64,000 bases of DNA from JAJDXO01 sp965207535 (GTDB taxonomy: Bacteria > Pseudomonadota > Alphaproteobacteria > Rhodospirillales > UBA2165): positions 62,001-126,000 of the forward strand of contig CBDBMR010000006.1 in NCBI GenBank assembly GCA_965207535.1. Reading direction: 5' to 3'. Each line of letters opens with the position of its first letter. Position 1 is the first letter of the stretch. Positions 7,845 to 17,318 of this stretch are shown here, in pieces. Below the pieces are notes generated by a model, which ran no database searches, was not told the DNA's origin, and saw nothing but the letters and a program-made list of their open reading frames with translations. Made by a program: the position numbers and the translations under genes.

Positions 7845-9352
7845 CAGAAAATCCCTTTGTGGCTGTCCCGCGCATCGATCAGCGGGGCGGCATCCAGTGC
7901 GACGTTCAGGGCATCGAGGCCGCCGGCGGGAATGTCGGCCAGGCCTTCGGCCGCGTCGATGAACCGCTGGGCCTCCTGCTCGCTCACCAGTCCCTCCACC
8001 AGCGTCTTGAACTTGCCGATATAGTCGGCGCGCTTGAACGGATTGGCGCCGGCCGGATGGGCATCGGCCACGGCCAATTCATCGACGACGGTCTCGCCGG
8101 TGGCCAGCATTACTTCGAGGCGTCCGCCGAATGCCCGTTGGTTGGGGTCGGGGTGGTGGTAGCGCTCGGTCCAGGCGGAATCCTCGGCGGTCTCAATCTT
8201 GTGCCAGAGCCGCACCGTGTCCTCCCGTGCCGCGCGCTCCGGCGCATAACTGTCCACGTGGTGCCATTTGCCGTCCTGCAGTGCGACCGCAAGAATGTAC
8301 ATGATCGAATGATCGAGGGTCTCCCGGCTCGCCTTGGGGTCCATCTTTTGGGGATCCCCGGCGCCGGTGCCGATGACATAGTGGGTGTGGTGGCTGGTAT
8401 GGAGAACGATTTTCTCCACATCTTCCCAATCGCCGATCTTCGGTCTCACCCGGAACGCCAGATCGATGAGCGCCTGGGCCTGATACTCGGCGGAATGGGC
8501 CTTGGTGTAGCTCTCGAGAATGGCGCGTTTGGGCTCGCCTGCCGCCGGAAGCGGAATGTCATAGGCTGCGTCGGGTCCATCCAGAATCCATGCGATGACA
8601 CTGTCTTCACCCTCATAGATGGGGGATGGCGCGCCTTCGCCCCGCATCGCCCGGTCTACCGCTTCGACGGCCAGCTTACCCGCGTGGGAGGGCGCAAAGG
8701 CTTTCCAGCTGGAAATTTCGCCCTTGCGGGATTGGCGGGTCGAAACCGTGACGTGCAGCGCCTGTTGAACGGCCTGGTAAACCACCTCCGTCTCCAGTTC
8801 GAGCATGGCGCCCAGGCCGGCTGCCGCGGATGGCCCGAGATGCGCAATATGGTCGATCTTGTGGGCATGAAGACAAATGCCCTTTACCAGGTCGATCTGC
8901 ACCTCGTAGGCCGTCGCCAGTCCGCGGATCAGATCGGCGCCGGAGCAGTTCAGCTGCTGGGCGACAGCCAGGAGCGCCGGGATGTTGTCACCGGGATGGG
9001 AGTAGTCGGCGGCCAGGAAAGTGTCGTGGAAATCCAGTTCCCGGACGGCGGTGCCGTTGGCCCACGCGGCCCATTCGGCGTGGACTTCGGTCGCGGGCGG
9101 GAGACCGAACACCGTTGCACCGCCGGTCCGCGGGTGCAGCAGGGCTTGGGCGCGCGCCGTCGCAACGGGTCCGCGGTTGATGGCTGCCATGGCGACGCCG
9201 GCATTATCGATGATGCGGTTGATGATCATCTCGGTCACGTCCGGCTCGACCGCGACAGGATCGGTGGCGAGCGCCGCGAGCTTCCAGGCCAGCTGATCCT
9301 CGCGTGCGAGATGGTGTGTGGATGGATGGACGGTGACCTGAATGTTTTGCAC
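7844..9352 (-). CDS. prpD: 2-methylcitrate dehydratase, MmgE/PrpD family
   Basis: Dehydrates 2-methylcitrate toward 2-methylaconitate in propionyl-CoA catabolism. About 502 residues with the MmgE/PrpD all-helical domain; recognisable stretches include ELDFHDTF, HPGDNIPALLA and the C-terminal PDPNQRAFGG. A GTG start at 9352 is chosen because AGGGGG lies 9 nt upstream; an in-frame TTG at 9358 has only 3-nt spacing. First gene of the prpDBC operon. There is no acnD/prpF, so this PrpD is the cycle's dehydratase. No PrpR-type regulator is adjacent. Confidence 0.93.
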   Translation of the reverse strand: MQNIQVTVHPSTHHLAREDQLAWKLAALATDPVAVEPDVTEMIINRIIDNAGVAMAAINRGPVATARAQALLHPRTGGATVFGLPPATEVHAEWAAWANGTAVRELDFHDTFLAADYSHPGDNIPALLAVAQQLNCSGADLIRGLATAYEVQIDLVKGICLHAHKIDHIAHLGPSAAAGLGAMLELETEVVYQAVQQALHVTVSTRQSRKGEISSWKAFAPSHAGKLAVEAVDRAMRGEGAPSPIYEGEDSVIAWILDGPDAAYDIPLPAAGEPKRAILESYTKAHSAEYQAQALIDLAFRVRPKIGDWEDVEKIVLHTSHHTHYVIGTGAGDPQKMDPKASRETLDHSIMYILAVALQDGKWHHVDSYAPERAAREDTVRLWHKIETAEDSAWTERYHHPDPNQRAFGGRLEVMLATGETVVDELAVADAHPAGANPFKRADYIGKFKTLVEGLVSEQEAQRFIDAAEGLADIPAGGLDALNVALDAAPLIDARDSHKGIF

Positions 9353-9438
9353 GAACAAGAACCCCCTGATGAATGCCGGTGATCTTAGTCAGCGCGGCGC
9401 GGATGTCCATCTTGGACGAATCCGCAAAGGATGTCTGT

Positions 9439-10023
9439 TCAGCGGACCGTGGTTCCCGGCGGCGCGTCCAGGATTTCCAGTTTGGCCCGGATGTCCTTCA
9501 GCTCCTGGCCGTTGCGGATGCGCGTGAAGACCAGTTCCATGCCGCCGGGCACCAGGGAGCGGTCATATGTCTGCATCTCGACACCGCCATCCTCGGTGAT
9601 CACGGTCGCGTAGATCGACATCGTCTTTCCGGCGATCCGCGCCCAAACCTGCGGATCGCCCTTCAGCGGTTCCAGCGGCACCGTCTTGCCCAGACGGTTC
9701 ACCTTGCCGACCGGCTGATAGACACCAGGCCGTGCGGTGGGCGCAAACGCCACCATATGGCGGGCCGACTTGGTCTTGCCGGAAGGCTTCTGGGTGATCG
9801 TGGCCCATTCGACGGAAAAGCCGTCGCCTTCCCGCTTGATCACCACATCGAGGTCCCTTTTGGTAAGCCCGCTCGCCGTCGCAAAGACGGTCTGACCCGC
9901 ATAGGTCCCGACAAAGGGCAGGAACGGCAATTGGCCCGGACTTTGAGCCGACGCCGGGGAAATCCACAGCGCGGCAAACAGCCCAATGATCGCAAGACCG
10001 CAATGGGCGTTCGCACGTTTCAT
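9439..10023 (-). CDS. Secreted hypothetical protein
   Basis: 194 residues with a clear Sec signal peptide: basic MKRA, a hydrophobic stretch, then a cleavage-like SPASA-Q around residue 26. The mature part is rich in beta-type sequence, without cysteine pairs or catalytic motifs I recognise. It lies alone between the prp operon and an SDR gene, on the same strand as both, with no strong ribosome site. Likely periplasmic; function unknown. Confidence 0.6.
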   Translation of the reverse strand: MKRANAHCGLAIIGLFAALWISPASAQSPGQLPFLPFVGTYAGQTVFATASGLTKRDLDVVIKREGDGFSVEWATITQKPSGKTKSARHMVAFAPTARPGVYQPVGKVNRLGKTVPLEPLKGDPQVWARIAGKTMSIYATVITEDGGVEMQTYDRSLVPGGMELVFTRIRNGQELKDIRAKLEILDAPPGTTVR

Positions 10024-10151
10024 GGGACAGTTCTACGGCTGATAATCGGAGAAGGCAATTGCCCCCTCAAACCCACGAGAATTCGGCCCACGGAGTGGCT
10101 TGTTCCCGCGCCGGCTCATGGCCGGGCGTCAATGGTATTCCCGATTGCGGG

Positions 10152-10919
10152 TCAATGATTGACCGATCCGCCGTCGACGACAACGCATTGGCCGGTCATG
10201 AAGTCGCTGTCCGCGGATGATAGGAAGATCAGCGCGCCGACCAGGTCATCGGGCGTTTCATCCCGCTTGAATGCGCGCGTCTTGACCACCATGTCGTGGT
10301 TCAGCTCACGCTGCTCATTACGATTGGCAATGACGTTCTCGCTCAAGGTGAGGCCGGGCGCCAGCGTATTCACGCAAATGCCGTCTTCGCCCACTTCGCG
10401 GGAAAGGGACCTGGTGAAAGCCAAAATCGCGCCTTTCGAAGATACGTAGTGCAGCATGTAGGGCGACCCTTTGAACAGCGTGCCCGACGCGATGTTGATG
10501 ATCTTGCCGTACTTCTGCTTGCGCATCTGCGGCACGGCCGCCTTTGCGCAAAGAAACGGCCCCTTCACGTTGACGGCCATCAGGCTGTCCCATTGTTCGA
10601 CCGAGATGTCCTCGAAGGGGCCGGGAAGGATATTGCCGAAGATGGCGGCATTGGTGACCATGATGTCCACGCGGCCGAATTGGGCGACCGTTTCGCCGAC
10701 CATGGCTTGTGTCTCCGCCTCGCTCGTGACGTCGGTCCTCAATGCCAGGACCTCGGCGCCTTGGTAGGCGGACCGGATATTCTCCGCCGCGGGTTCGCAG
10801 TCATCGATGTCGGTGAGCACGACCTTGGCGCCTTCGCCGGCGAGAGCCGATGCATAGGTTGCGCCGATGCCCTGTGCCGCGCCGGTGACGATCGCCACCC
10901 GGTCGTCGAGACGTCCCAT
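10152..10919 (-). CDS. Short-chain dehydrogenase/reductase (SDR)
   Basis: NAD(P)-dependent classical SDR, 255 residues. Cofactor motif TGAAQGIG begins near residue 12, the NAA motif near 89, and the catalytic Tyr-Lys pair is in YVSSKGAI near 160; the C-terminal VDGGS is typical. GGAGG 5-6 nt upstream supports the ATG at 10919. It is just downstream of htpG on the same strand (45-nt gap) and could be co-transcribed, though a functional link is not evident. Substrate unknown. Confidence 0.88.
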   Translation of the reverse strand: MGRLDDRVAIVTGAAQGIGATYASALAGEGAKVVLTDIDDCEPAAENIRSAYQGAEVLALRTDVTSEAETQAMVGETVAQFGRVDIMVTNAAIFGNILPGPFEDISVEQWDSLMAVNVKGPFLCAKAAVPQMRKQKYGKIINIASGTLFKGSPYMLHYVSSKGAILAFTRSLSREVGEDGICVNTLAPGLTLSENVIANRNEQRELNHDMVVKTRAFKRDETPDDLVGALIFLSSADSDFMTGQCVVVDGGSVNH

Positions 10920-10964
10920 GAGTTCCTCCCTGGTTCCCTCGCCCCCGAATTTACGGGCGGCAGT

Positions 10965-12836
10965 CTAGCCGGTGAGGCCCCGCTCTAAAACGAGATTCAG
11001 CCGGCGCGAAAAAGCCGCCGGATCGGCAATGCTGTCACCTTCGAGGATTTTTGCCTGATCGAGCAGCAGCCGGGCGGCCTCGTCCAGGATTTCGCCGTCC
11101 ACCGGTTGATCGACGAGCCCGGTGAGCTTCCTGATCAGCGGGTGGCCCGGATTGAGTTCAAGAATTCGCGTGGCGCTCGGAACGTTCATGTGCCCCTGCT
11201 GGCGGAGCATGCGCTCGAGATGCAGGTCCATATCGCCGTCAGCCGCCACCAGGCAGACGGCGCTGTCGGTGAGCCGCTCGGAGACCCGCACGTCCTTTAC
11301 GTCCTCGCCGAGGGTCTGCTTGAAGTTCAGCAGGAGTTTGGCCATTTCCGCATCGTCGGCCTTGTCCGCATCCGGCGCGGCCTCGCTGTCCGCCTTCTCG
11401 AACCTGGTCAGATCGATTCCGCCGCTGGTCGCCGATTTGAGCGGCTTGTCGTCATACTTGCCCACCGCCGGCACCCAGAATTCGTCGATCGGATCGGACA
11501 GCAGCAGGACTTCCACGCCCCGGGACTTGAACCCCTCGATCTGCGGGCTGGCGGCCAGCGCCGCCGGGTCGTCGCCGCTGATATAGTAAATCTCATCCTG
11601 CCCTTCGGGCATGCGGGCAACGTAGTCGGCGAGACTGACGAGTTCGGTGCCGTTCGTGGACCGGAAACGCGCCAACTCCAGGATGGGTTCCTGGGCCGCA
11701 TGGTCCTCGTAGAGCCCTTCCTTGAGGACAGCGCCGAAATTGTCCCAGAACACGGCGTACTCCTCCGGGGCCTTTTCGGCTTTCTTCTTGAGTTCGGCAA
11801 AGATCTTCTTGACCAGCGCGCCCCGGATTTTCGTCACCAGCACATTATGTTGAAGCATTTCCCGGCTGACGTTCAGCGGCAGGTCCTCGGAATCCACGAT
11901 GCCGCGGACGAAGCGGAGATGGCTCGGCATCAGGTCTTCGCACTCGTCGGTGATGTAGACCCGTTTGACGTAGAGTTTCACTCGATGGCGGCGGTCGGGG
12001 TGCATCAGGTCGAAGGGCCGGCTTGACGGCACGAACAACAAGGCCGTGTACTCGATCTTGCCTTCGGCCCGGGTGTGCAGGGTCAGCCAAGGGTCATCGA
12101 AGACGTGACCGACATGGTGATAAAACTCCTGATACTGCTCGTCGGTGATGTCGCTCTTCGGCCGGGTCCACAACGCGGAACCGGTATTGATCTGGCTCTC
12201 CAGGTCCTTGGTGACGAAATTAATCGGAATGGCGATGTGGTCGGCATAGCTTATGACGATGTGCCGGATGCGCTCTTCCTCCAGGAATTCGCTTTCACCC
12301 CTGGCCAGATGCACGGTCACCGAGGTTCCGGGCGTGTCCCGCTCCGCCTCTTCGATCAAAAACTCGCCGCCGCCTTCCGAACTCCACCGCCACGCCTGAT
12401 CCTCGCCGGCTTTGCGGCTCACCACGTCAACCTTCTTGGCCACCGCAAAGGAGGCATAGAAGCCAACGCCGAATTGCCCGATGAGTGCGGCATCCTCCTT
12501 CTCATCACCGGTCAGGCTCTCCAGGAACTGCGTGGTGCCGGACCGGGCGATGGTGCCGAGGTTCTCGATCAGTTCATCGTGACTCATGCCGATGCCGTTA
12601 TCGGCGACGGTGACGGACCGCTTCTTCTTGTCGACCGAAATTTCGACGCCGAAACCTGACCCGCCGGGCAATAGATCGGGATTGGTCAGCGACAAATATC
12701 GCAGCTTGTCGCAGGCATCCGAGGCATTGGAAATCAGCTCGCGCAGGAATATCTCCTTGTTGGAGTACAACGAGTTCACAACGATATCCAAGACCTTTCC
12801 GACCTCGGCCTGAAACTGGAGTTTTTCTTCGCTCAT
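10965..12836 (-). CDS. htpG: Molecular chaperone HtpG (Hsp90)
   Basis: Bacterial Hsp90, an ATP-dependent homodimeric chaperone of the cytoplasm. The GHKL ATPase domain is at the N-terminus (ELISNASDACDKLR, DNGIGM, IGQFGVGFYA), followed by the middle domain and the C-terminal dimerisation domain; about 623 residues, normal for HtpG. The ATG at 12836 gives the standard MSEEKLQFQ start; a GTG three codons upstream is also in frame. No obvious heat-shock sigma-32 promoter could be picked out upstream by eye. Confidence 0.96.
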   Translation of the reverse strand: MSEEKLQFQAEVGKVLDIVVNSLYSNKEIFLRELISNASDACDKLRYLSLTNPDLLPGGSGFGVEISVDKKKRSVTVADNGIGMSHDELIENLGTIARSGTTQFLESLTGDEKEDAALIGQFGVGFYASFAVAKKVDVVSRKAGEDQAWRWSSEGGGEFLIEEAERDTPGTSVTVHLARGESEFLEEERIRHIVISYADHIAIPINFVTKDLESQINTGSALWTRPKSDITDEQYQEFYHHVGHVFDDPWLTLHTRAEGKIEYTALLFVPSSRPFDLMHPDRRHRVKLYVKRVYITDECEDLMPSHLRFVRGIVDSEDLPLNVSREMLQHNVLVTKIRGALVKKIFAELKKKAEKAPEEYAVFWDNFGAVLKEGLYEDHAAQEPILELARFRSTNGTELVSLADYVARMPEGQDEIYYISGDDPAALAASPQIEGFKSRGVEVLLLSDPIDEFWVPAVGKYDDKPLKSATSGGIDLTRFEKADSEAAPDADKADDAEMAKLLLNFKQTLGEDVKDVRVSERLTDSAVCLVAADGDMDLHLERMLRQQGHMNVPSATRILELNPGHPLIRKLTGLVDQPVDGEILDEAARLLLDQAKILEGDSIADPAAFSRRLNLVLERGLTG

Positions 12837-12845
12837 ATGCTTCAC

Positions 12846-13129
12846 TCTTTAGCGCGTCCCACGATGAAGCGGGTCCTCTCAAGGCCCATATGTAATAGGC
12901 TGTCGGGTTTTCGCAAGGGCTGGGGACGGGTGCCGGCGTGCAGCCGGATTTTTGACCGTCATCAAGGCGTACGTGGCGGTCGTCGGCTTGAATTTCGCGG
13001 GTTGGCGCCAAGAAAGGCCGGTCGTGATTGGCAAACGGAACCAGCATCTGTCAAAATGCCAACGCACGTTGGCCGCGGCGGTTTCCCGGCGGGTGGGCCG
13101 ATAAACGACAACAAACCAAGGAGCGTTCG
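12846..13129. other. Divergent intergenic region, htpG/hpf
   Basis: About 284 bp between divergent htpG and hpf. It must hold both promoters, but neither a convincing sigma-32 nor a sigma-54 (TGGCAC-N5-TTGCA) element was found. No ncRNA or hairpin terminator seen. Confidence 0.4.
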
Positions 13130-13492
13130 ATGCAGATACCGGTCCAAATTTCATTCAGGGATATCGATCATTCCGACGCCATCGAGGCGCGCATCCGGGA
13201 GAAGGTGGAGAAGCTCGAACAATATTACGACCGCATCACCAGCTGCCGCGTGGTGGTCGAGGCGCCCCATCGGCATCAGCATAAGGGCAAGCTCTACAAC
13301 GTCCGGGTGGGCCTGAGCGTTCCCGGCGAAGAGATCATCGTCGATCACGACAAACTCAACGATCCGGCGCACGAGGATGTCTATGTGGCGATCCGGGATT
13401 CCTTCGAAGCGGCGCGCCGGCAACTGAAGAAGCATGTTCGGAAAATTCGCGACAACCATCTCCGGGAAGAACGGGCGGCGAGCCGGCAGTAA
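13130..13492 (+). CDS. hpf: Ribosome hibernation promoting factor, short HPF/RaiA family
   Basis: Binds the 30S decoding region and promotes ribosome dimerisation or inactivation in stationary phase. 120 residues with the sigma-54-modulation/S30EA fold, including ISFRDIDHSDAIEARIREK and the basic C-terminal helix RRQLKKHVRKIRD. It lacks the C-terminal dimerisation domain of long HPF. ATG at 13130 is chosen from AAGGAG 6-11 nt upstream; the open frame extends further 5' without motif support. It is not next to rpoN, its frequent partner. Confidence 0.85.
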   Translation: MQIPVQISFRDIDHSDAIEARIREKVEKLEQYYDRITSCRVVVEAPHRHQHKGKLYNVRVGLSVPGEEIIVDHDKLNDPAHEDVYVAIRDSFEAARRQLKKHVRKIRDNHLREERAASRQ

Positions 13493-14168
13493 GACGCCGA
13501 CCGGCGACTCCCCGGTCTCGGTAGCCCGGGACAACTTGCTCAGGGAAATCGAGCGCGATGCCCGGGAGACGGCAGGCCTGACCGGCCGGCGTTCGTTCGC
13601 GCCGCGGGTGATGGAGGCGCTGGCCGGCGTGCCTAGGCACGAGTTCGTCCGGCCCGGTGATCGGGACAACGCCTATCTGAACCGGGCGCGGCCCATCGGC
13701 GACGGGCAGACCATTTCCCAACCGCTGATCGTCGCGCTGATGACCGATCTTCTTGATCTCGAACCGGATCACCGGGTGCTGGAGATCGGAACCGGGTCCG
13801 GGTACCAGACCGCCGTGCTGAGTTTGCTGGCAGGTGAGGTCTGCACCGTTGAAACCATTTCCCGCCTTTCCGAAACCGCCGAAGACCGATTGAACCGGCT
13901 GGGCTATGAACGGATCCGGTTCAATGTCGGCGACGGCCACCTCGGCTGGCCGGAGAAGGCGCCGTTCGATGCCGTCATCGTCACCGCGGCCGCCGACGAA
14001 ATTCCGGACGCCCTCGTCACGCAATTGAAACCGGGTGGCCGGATGATGATCCCGGTGGGCCCGCCGGCGGGTTCCCAATCGCTGGTACTGGTGACCAGGA
14101 ACCTGTCCGGGGCCATCGACCGGAGGCCGGTCCTGCCCGTCGCCTTCGTGCCGTTGGTCAGGGGGTGA
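13434..14168 (+). CDS. pcm: Protein-L-isoaspartate O-methyltransferase
   Basis: Repairs isoaspartyl residues by SAM-dependent methylation. The PCMT motifs are present: RHEFV, the substrate loop YLNRARPIGDGQTISQP, SAM-binding VLEIGTGSGYQTAVL, and FDAVIVTAAADEIPDAL. As drawn (244 residues) the start overlaps hpf by 59 nt and has only a weak AAGAAG ribosome site; the family homology begins about 30 residues in, so the true start may lie downstream. Its position behind hpf suggests joint expression as a survival and repair pair, which is inference. Confidence 0.85.
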   Translation: MFGKFATTISGKNGRRAGSKTPTGDSPVSVARDNLLREIERDARETAGLTGRRSFAPRVMEALAGVPRHEFVRPGDRDNAYLNRARPIGDGQTISQPLIVALMTDLLDLEPDHRVLEIGTGSGYQTAVLSLLAGEVCTVETISRLSETAEDRLNRLGYERIRFNVGDGHLGWPEKAPFDAVIVTAAADEIPDALVTQLKPGGRMMIPVGPPAGSQSLVLVTRNLSGAIDRRPVLPVAFVPLVRG

Positions 14169-14225
14169 AGCCGGCCCGGCCCGGTGATATGCTGATCCCG
14201 GCCGGGGGCGCAGGGAGGGCAGGCG

Positions 14226-15569
14226 ATGGCGGCTGACGAGCGCGGACTACATCTCAATACCGACAGTACCGACGCGGCCGATGCCTTCAATGCGGCCATA
14301 CGCAGCTTCTTCGCCTGGCGCCGCGACGTCATGCAGCATCTCGGCCGGGCGCTGGAAGCCGATCCGGGATTCGTCCTCGCCCAAGCCTTGAAAGGGCTGT
14401 TCCTGTGCGGCATGCGCCAGCCCGCGGCCTATCCGATGGCTCGCGAAAGCCTTGTTGCGGCCAAACAGGGCGAAGCCGGTTGCTCGGACCGGGAACGCGC
14501 CTACGTGGCGGCGCTGGAGGCGACGCTGGACGGCGACCTGTTCCGCGCCGTCAACTGTTTCGAGGAGGTCATCGCAGTCCATCCCCTCGACCTGATCGCC
14601 ATCCGGCTCGGCCAGATGGAGCTGTTCTGGCTGGGCGAAGTGGCGTGGGCGCGGGACATCACCGCCCGGCCGGCGGCCGCGTGGTCCGAGGAGGTGCCCG
14701 GCTACCCGGCGTTTCTCGGTGTTCGCTCCTTCGCCCTCGAGGAAACCGGCGATTTGGAGGCCGCCGAGCGCCTTGGCCGGCGGTCCATAGAACTGGACCC
14801 CGGCGATTGCCAGGCGGCGCACGCGGTGGCCCACGTCCTGGAGATGGAAGGCCGTCTCGACGATGGTGTCGAATGGCTCGACGGCCTCAAGGATTGTTGG
14901 GCGGAGGCCAACCACATCGTGCATCACCTGTGGTGGCACCGCTGCCTGTTCGAGTCCGAACGCGGCAATCACGCGGGCGCCATGGAGACCTACGACCAAT
15001 TCGTCCGCAATCCCGCTTCGCCCCTGATCCAGGCCATGTCCAACTTCTTCACCGACATGCAGAACTGCGCGGCGCTGCTGGCGCGGCTGGAAATGCGCGG
15101 CATAGACGTGGGCGGGCGCTGGGAGGCGGTGGCCGACGACTACGAGAGTTGGATCGGCAACCATACGAGCGCACTGACCTCGCCGCACTGCGCGCTGGTG
15201 TTCGCCGCCACGGGCCGTGATGCGAAGCTCGACGAACTGATGGCGGACCTCCGGGAGTTCGCCGCCACCGACCGGGGCGCCCTGGGTCCCCGCTTCGCCG
15301 TCGCTGTCATTCCGGCGGCCGAAGCCGCCGTCGCCTACCAGCGCGGCGATTACCAGGGCGTGCTCGACAGCTTGCTGCCGGCGCGGCGGCTGTTATGGCA
15401 GATGGGCGGCAGCCACGCCCAGCGCGACCTGTTCTTCCAGATTATGGCCTATGCCGCGGCGCAGCTGGGCCGCGCCGACCTGCTGGCGATCCTGCTGGAC
15501 GACGTGAGGTCCATCGGTTTCGCACAGGTGGACCAGCGGGCGAGCTACGCCGACGTCGCCGCTGCTTGA
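14226..15569 (+). CDS. Tetratricopeptide repeat protein, TTC38-like
   Basis: 447-residue soluble protein resembling the TTC38 family. Helical repeat signatures include FVLAQALKGLFLCGMR, the central AHAVAHVLEMEGRLDDGVEWL and a following NHIVHHLWWHRCLFESERG, characteristic of this family; Trp, His and Cys residues are unusually frequent. No catalytic domain, signal peptide or membrane segment is visible. The molecular role of bacterial TTC38 homologues is not known to me; protein-protein interaction is the default expectation for TPR folds. Confidence 0.75.
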   Translation: MAADERGLHLNTDSTDAADAFNAAIRSFFAWRRDVMQHLGRALEADPGFVLAQALKGLFLCGMRQPAAYPMARESLVAAKQGEAGCSDRERAYVAALEATLDGDLFRAVNCFEEVIAVHPLDLIAIRLGQMELFWLGEVAWARDITARPAAAWSEEVPGYPAFLGVRSFALEETGDLEAAERLGRRSIELDPGDCQAAHAVAHVLEMEGRLDDGVEWLDGLKDCWAEANHIVHHLWWHRCLFESERGNHAGAMETYDQFVRNPASPLIQAMSNFFTDMQNCAALLARLEMRGIDVGGRWEAVADDYESWIGNHTSALTSPHCALVFAATGRDAKLDELMADLREFAATDRGALGPRFAVAVIPAAEAAVAYQRGDYQGVLDSLLPARRLLWQMGGSHAQRDLFFQIMAYAAAQLGRADLLAILLDDVRSIGFAQVDQRASYADVAAA

Positions 15570-15609
15570 GCGCGCCGCCCTCGTTCCGTTGGCTGGAAAG
15601 CAAAAAATC

Positions 15610-16113
15610 GTGTCACTGTTGATCCGAGAGGCGGACGCCGACGATTTCGAGGCAATCTGGCCCATATTCCAGGAGGTCGTTGCAGCCGGCGATACGTACG
15701 GGTTCGATCCCGAGACCGGCCGGGAGGCGGCGCGGGAGATTTGGTTGTCGTGGCCCCAGCGCACGCTGGTCGCCGAATTGGATGGACGGATCGTCGGCAC
15801 CTACTACCTGAAACGGAATATGGGGGGTCCCGGCCGTCATGTCTGCAATTGCGGTTACATGGTTCTCGAGACTAGCCGTGGGCTCGGCGTGGCCACGGCC
15901 ATGTGCGAGCACTCCCAGGCGCTGGCAATCGAATTGGGGTATCTGGCCATGCAGTTCAATCTGGTTGCGTCCTCCAATGAGAACGCAGTGGCGCTCTGGG
16001 AGCGGATGGGTTTCGAGATCGTCGGGCGGCTTCCAAGGGCGTTCAACCATCCTGCCCGAGGCTATGTCGATGCCTACGTCATGTACAAATGGCTCGGAGA
16101 AGACCGGCCATGA
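15610..16113 (+). CDS. GNAT-family N-acetyltransferase
   Basis: Acetyl-CoA-dependent transferase of about 167 residues. The fold is recognisable from IREADADDFEAIWPIF at the N-terminus, the beta4 region GYMVLETSRGLGVATAMCEH (pyrophosphate loop) and the C-terminal NENAVALWERMGFEIVGRLPRAF. GTG at 15610 is preferred, with GGAAAG 9 nt upstream; an in-frame TTG at 15589 has no ribosome site. Convergent with the following gene. Substrate unknown. Confidence 0.85.
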   Translation: MSLLIREADADDFEAIWPIFQEVVAAGDTYGFDPETGREAAREIWLSWPQRTLVAELDGRIVGTYYLKRNMGGPGRHVCNCGYMVLETSRGLGVATAMCEHSQALAIELGYLAMQFNLVASSNENAVALWERMGFEIVGRLPRAFNHPARGYVDAYVMYKWLGEDRP

Positions 16114-16131
16114 GCGCAACGGTGCCGGCCG

Positions 16132-17166
16132 TCAGCCGCTCCGGTCCCGCATCATCTCCAACGCGAGTTGAAGATTGGCCGGGTCCGGTTTCAGTTCGCC
16201 TGCGTGGATTTTGGCGGTGATCTCGGTGACCACCGCATTGGCGGGGGCCGCCCCGCCGCTCGCCGCGCTTTCCTCCGCAACCAGTCCGTTGATCAGGTCG
16301 ACCTCGCTGTAGCGGCCCTTCAGGTGGTCCTGGAGGACGCAGTCCCGCGCAGCCGGACCGATATCGGCGCCGAGCTTGTCGTAGAGCGTTTCCAGGAGTT
16401 GATTGGTCTCCCGGATATCGTCCTCCGTAAGGCCGAAGATCGGCTGGATGGCGTAGCCCCGGCGTTGGCCGGCGTTCAGGGCCTCCGTTCCGGCCTTGAG
16501 GACGAACTCGCGAAGTCCGGGCAGCTTGTTCGCTTCGTGCATGGTCAGTCCGAGCATCGCCAGCGGGCCCAGGCACATGGTGTTGACCACCAGCTTCATC
16601 CATTTGGCCGGCAGGATTTCGCCGGTCACAGAAACCTGGCCGACATTGCTCAGGATTTCCCGAACCTCGCCGATCCTCTCCGCCATCTCCGGATCGAGCG
16701 CGCCGATGCCGAACCATGTCTTGGCGGGCGGCGTGTTTCGCTGAACCAGGCCGGGGGTGAATATCTCCGACGACAGCTCGACCACGCAGCCGAGCGTCCG
16801 CTCCGGGCCGGCCACGTCTTCGATGATCCCGGCGGTCATGGCGTTCTGGATGCCGATCATCAGCCCGTCTTCGGCGAGATGGGGCTCCATCAGCTGGGCC
16901 ATCCACCGGGTGTCATACGCCTTGGGCATCACGAGGACGAGGTCGAAGGTCCTGTTCATGCCGGCCACATCGCAAAGATGATGCGCGTCGACGTCGACGT
17001 GCTTCTCTTCGTCGGGCATCTTGATGGTCAGACCGTTCGTCCGCATGGCTTCCACATGGGCGGGCCACTGATCGATCATGGTGACGTCCAGACCGGCTTG
17101 GGTCAGGTCGGCGCCGGCGCAACTGCCGTTGGCGCCGGTACCGATGATGGCGATGGAAGGCTTCAC
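16132..17166 (-). CDS. Ketopantoate reductase family protein
   Basis: Homologue of 2-dehydropantoate 2-reductase (PanE/ApbA), 344 residues. The NADPH motif GTGANGSCAGADL opens the protein, and the catalytic lysine is in LPAKWMKLVVNTM near residue 185. It is longer than typical PanE (about 300 residues) and the C-terminal helical domain carries extra length, so it may act on a different 2-oxo or 3-hydroxy acid. Convergent with the GNAT gene and divergent from the helicase; no pantothenate genes are nearby. Confidence 0.8.
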   Translation of the reverse strand: MKPSIAIIGTGANGSCAGADLTQAGLDVTMIDQWPAHVEAMRTNGLTIKMPDEEKHVDVDAHHLCDVAGMNRTFDLVLVMPKAYDTRWMAQLMEPHLAEDGLMIGIQNAMTAGIIEDVAGPERTLGCVVELSSEIFTPGLVQRNTPPAKTWFGIGALDPEMAERIGEVREILSNVGQVSVTGEILPAKWMKLVVNTMCLGPLAMLGLTMHEANKLPGLREFVLKAGTEALNAGQRRGYAIQPIFGLTEDDIRETNQLLETLYDKLGADIGPAARDCVLQDHLKGRYSEVDLINGLVAEESAASGGAAPANAVVTEITAKIHAGELKPDPANLQLALEMMRDRSG

Positions 17167-17318
17167 GCGGCACTACTCCGTTTGCGGTGTCCGAGCCCCC
17201 ATCATGCGCGTCGGAATTGGACACGCAAGGACCATGACGATCCAAAATTCGCGCGAGGCAGCGCAAATTTACGAATTCCTGACTTGCGCCGCCCGGGGAA
17301 TTCTCTAACTCTCACCTC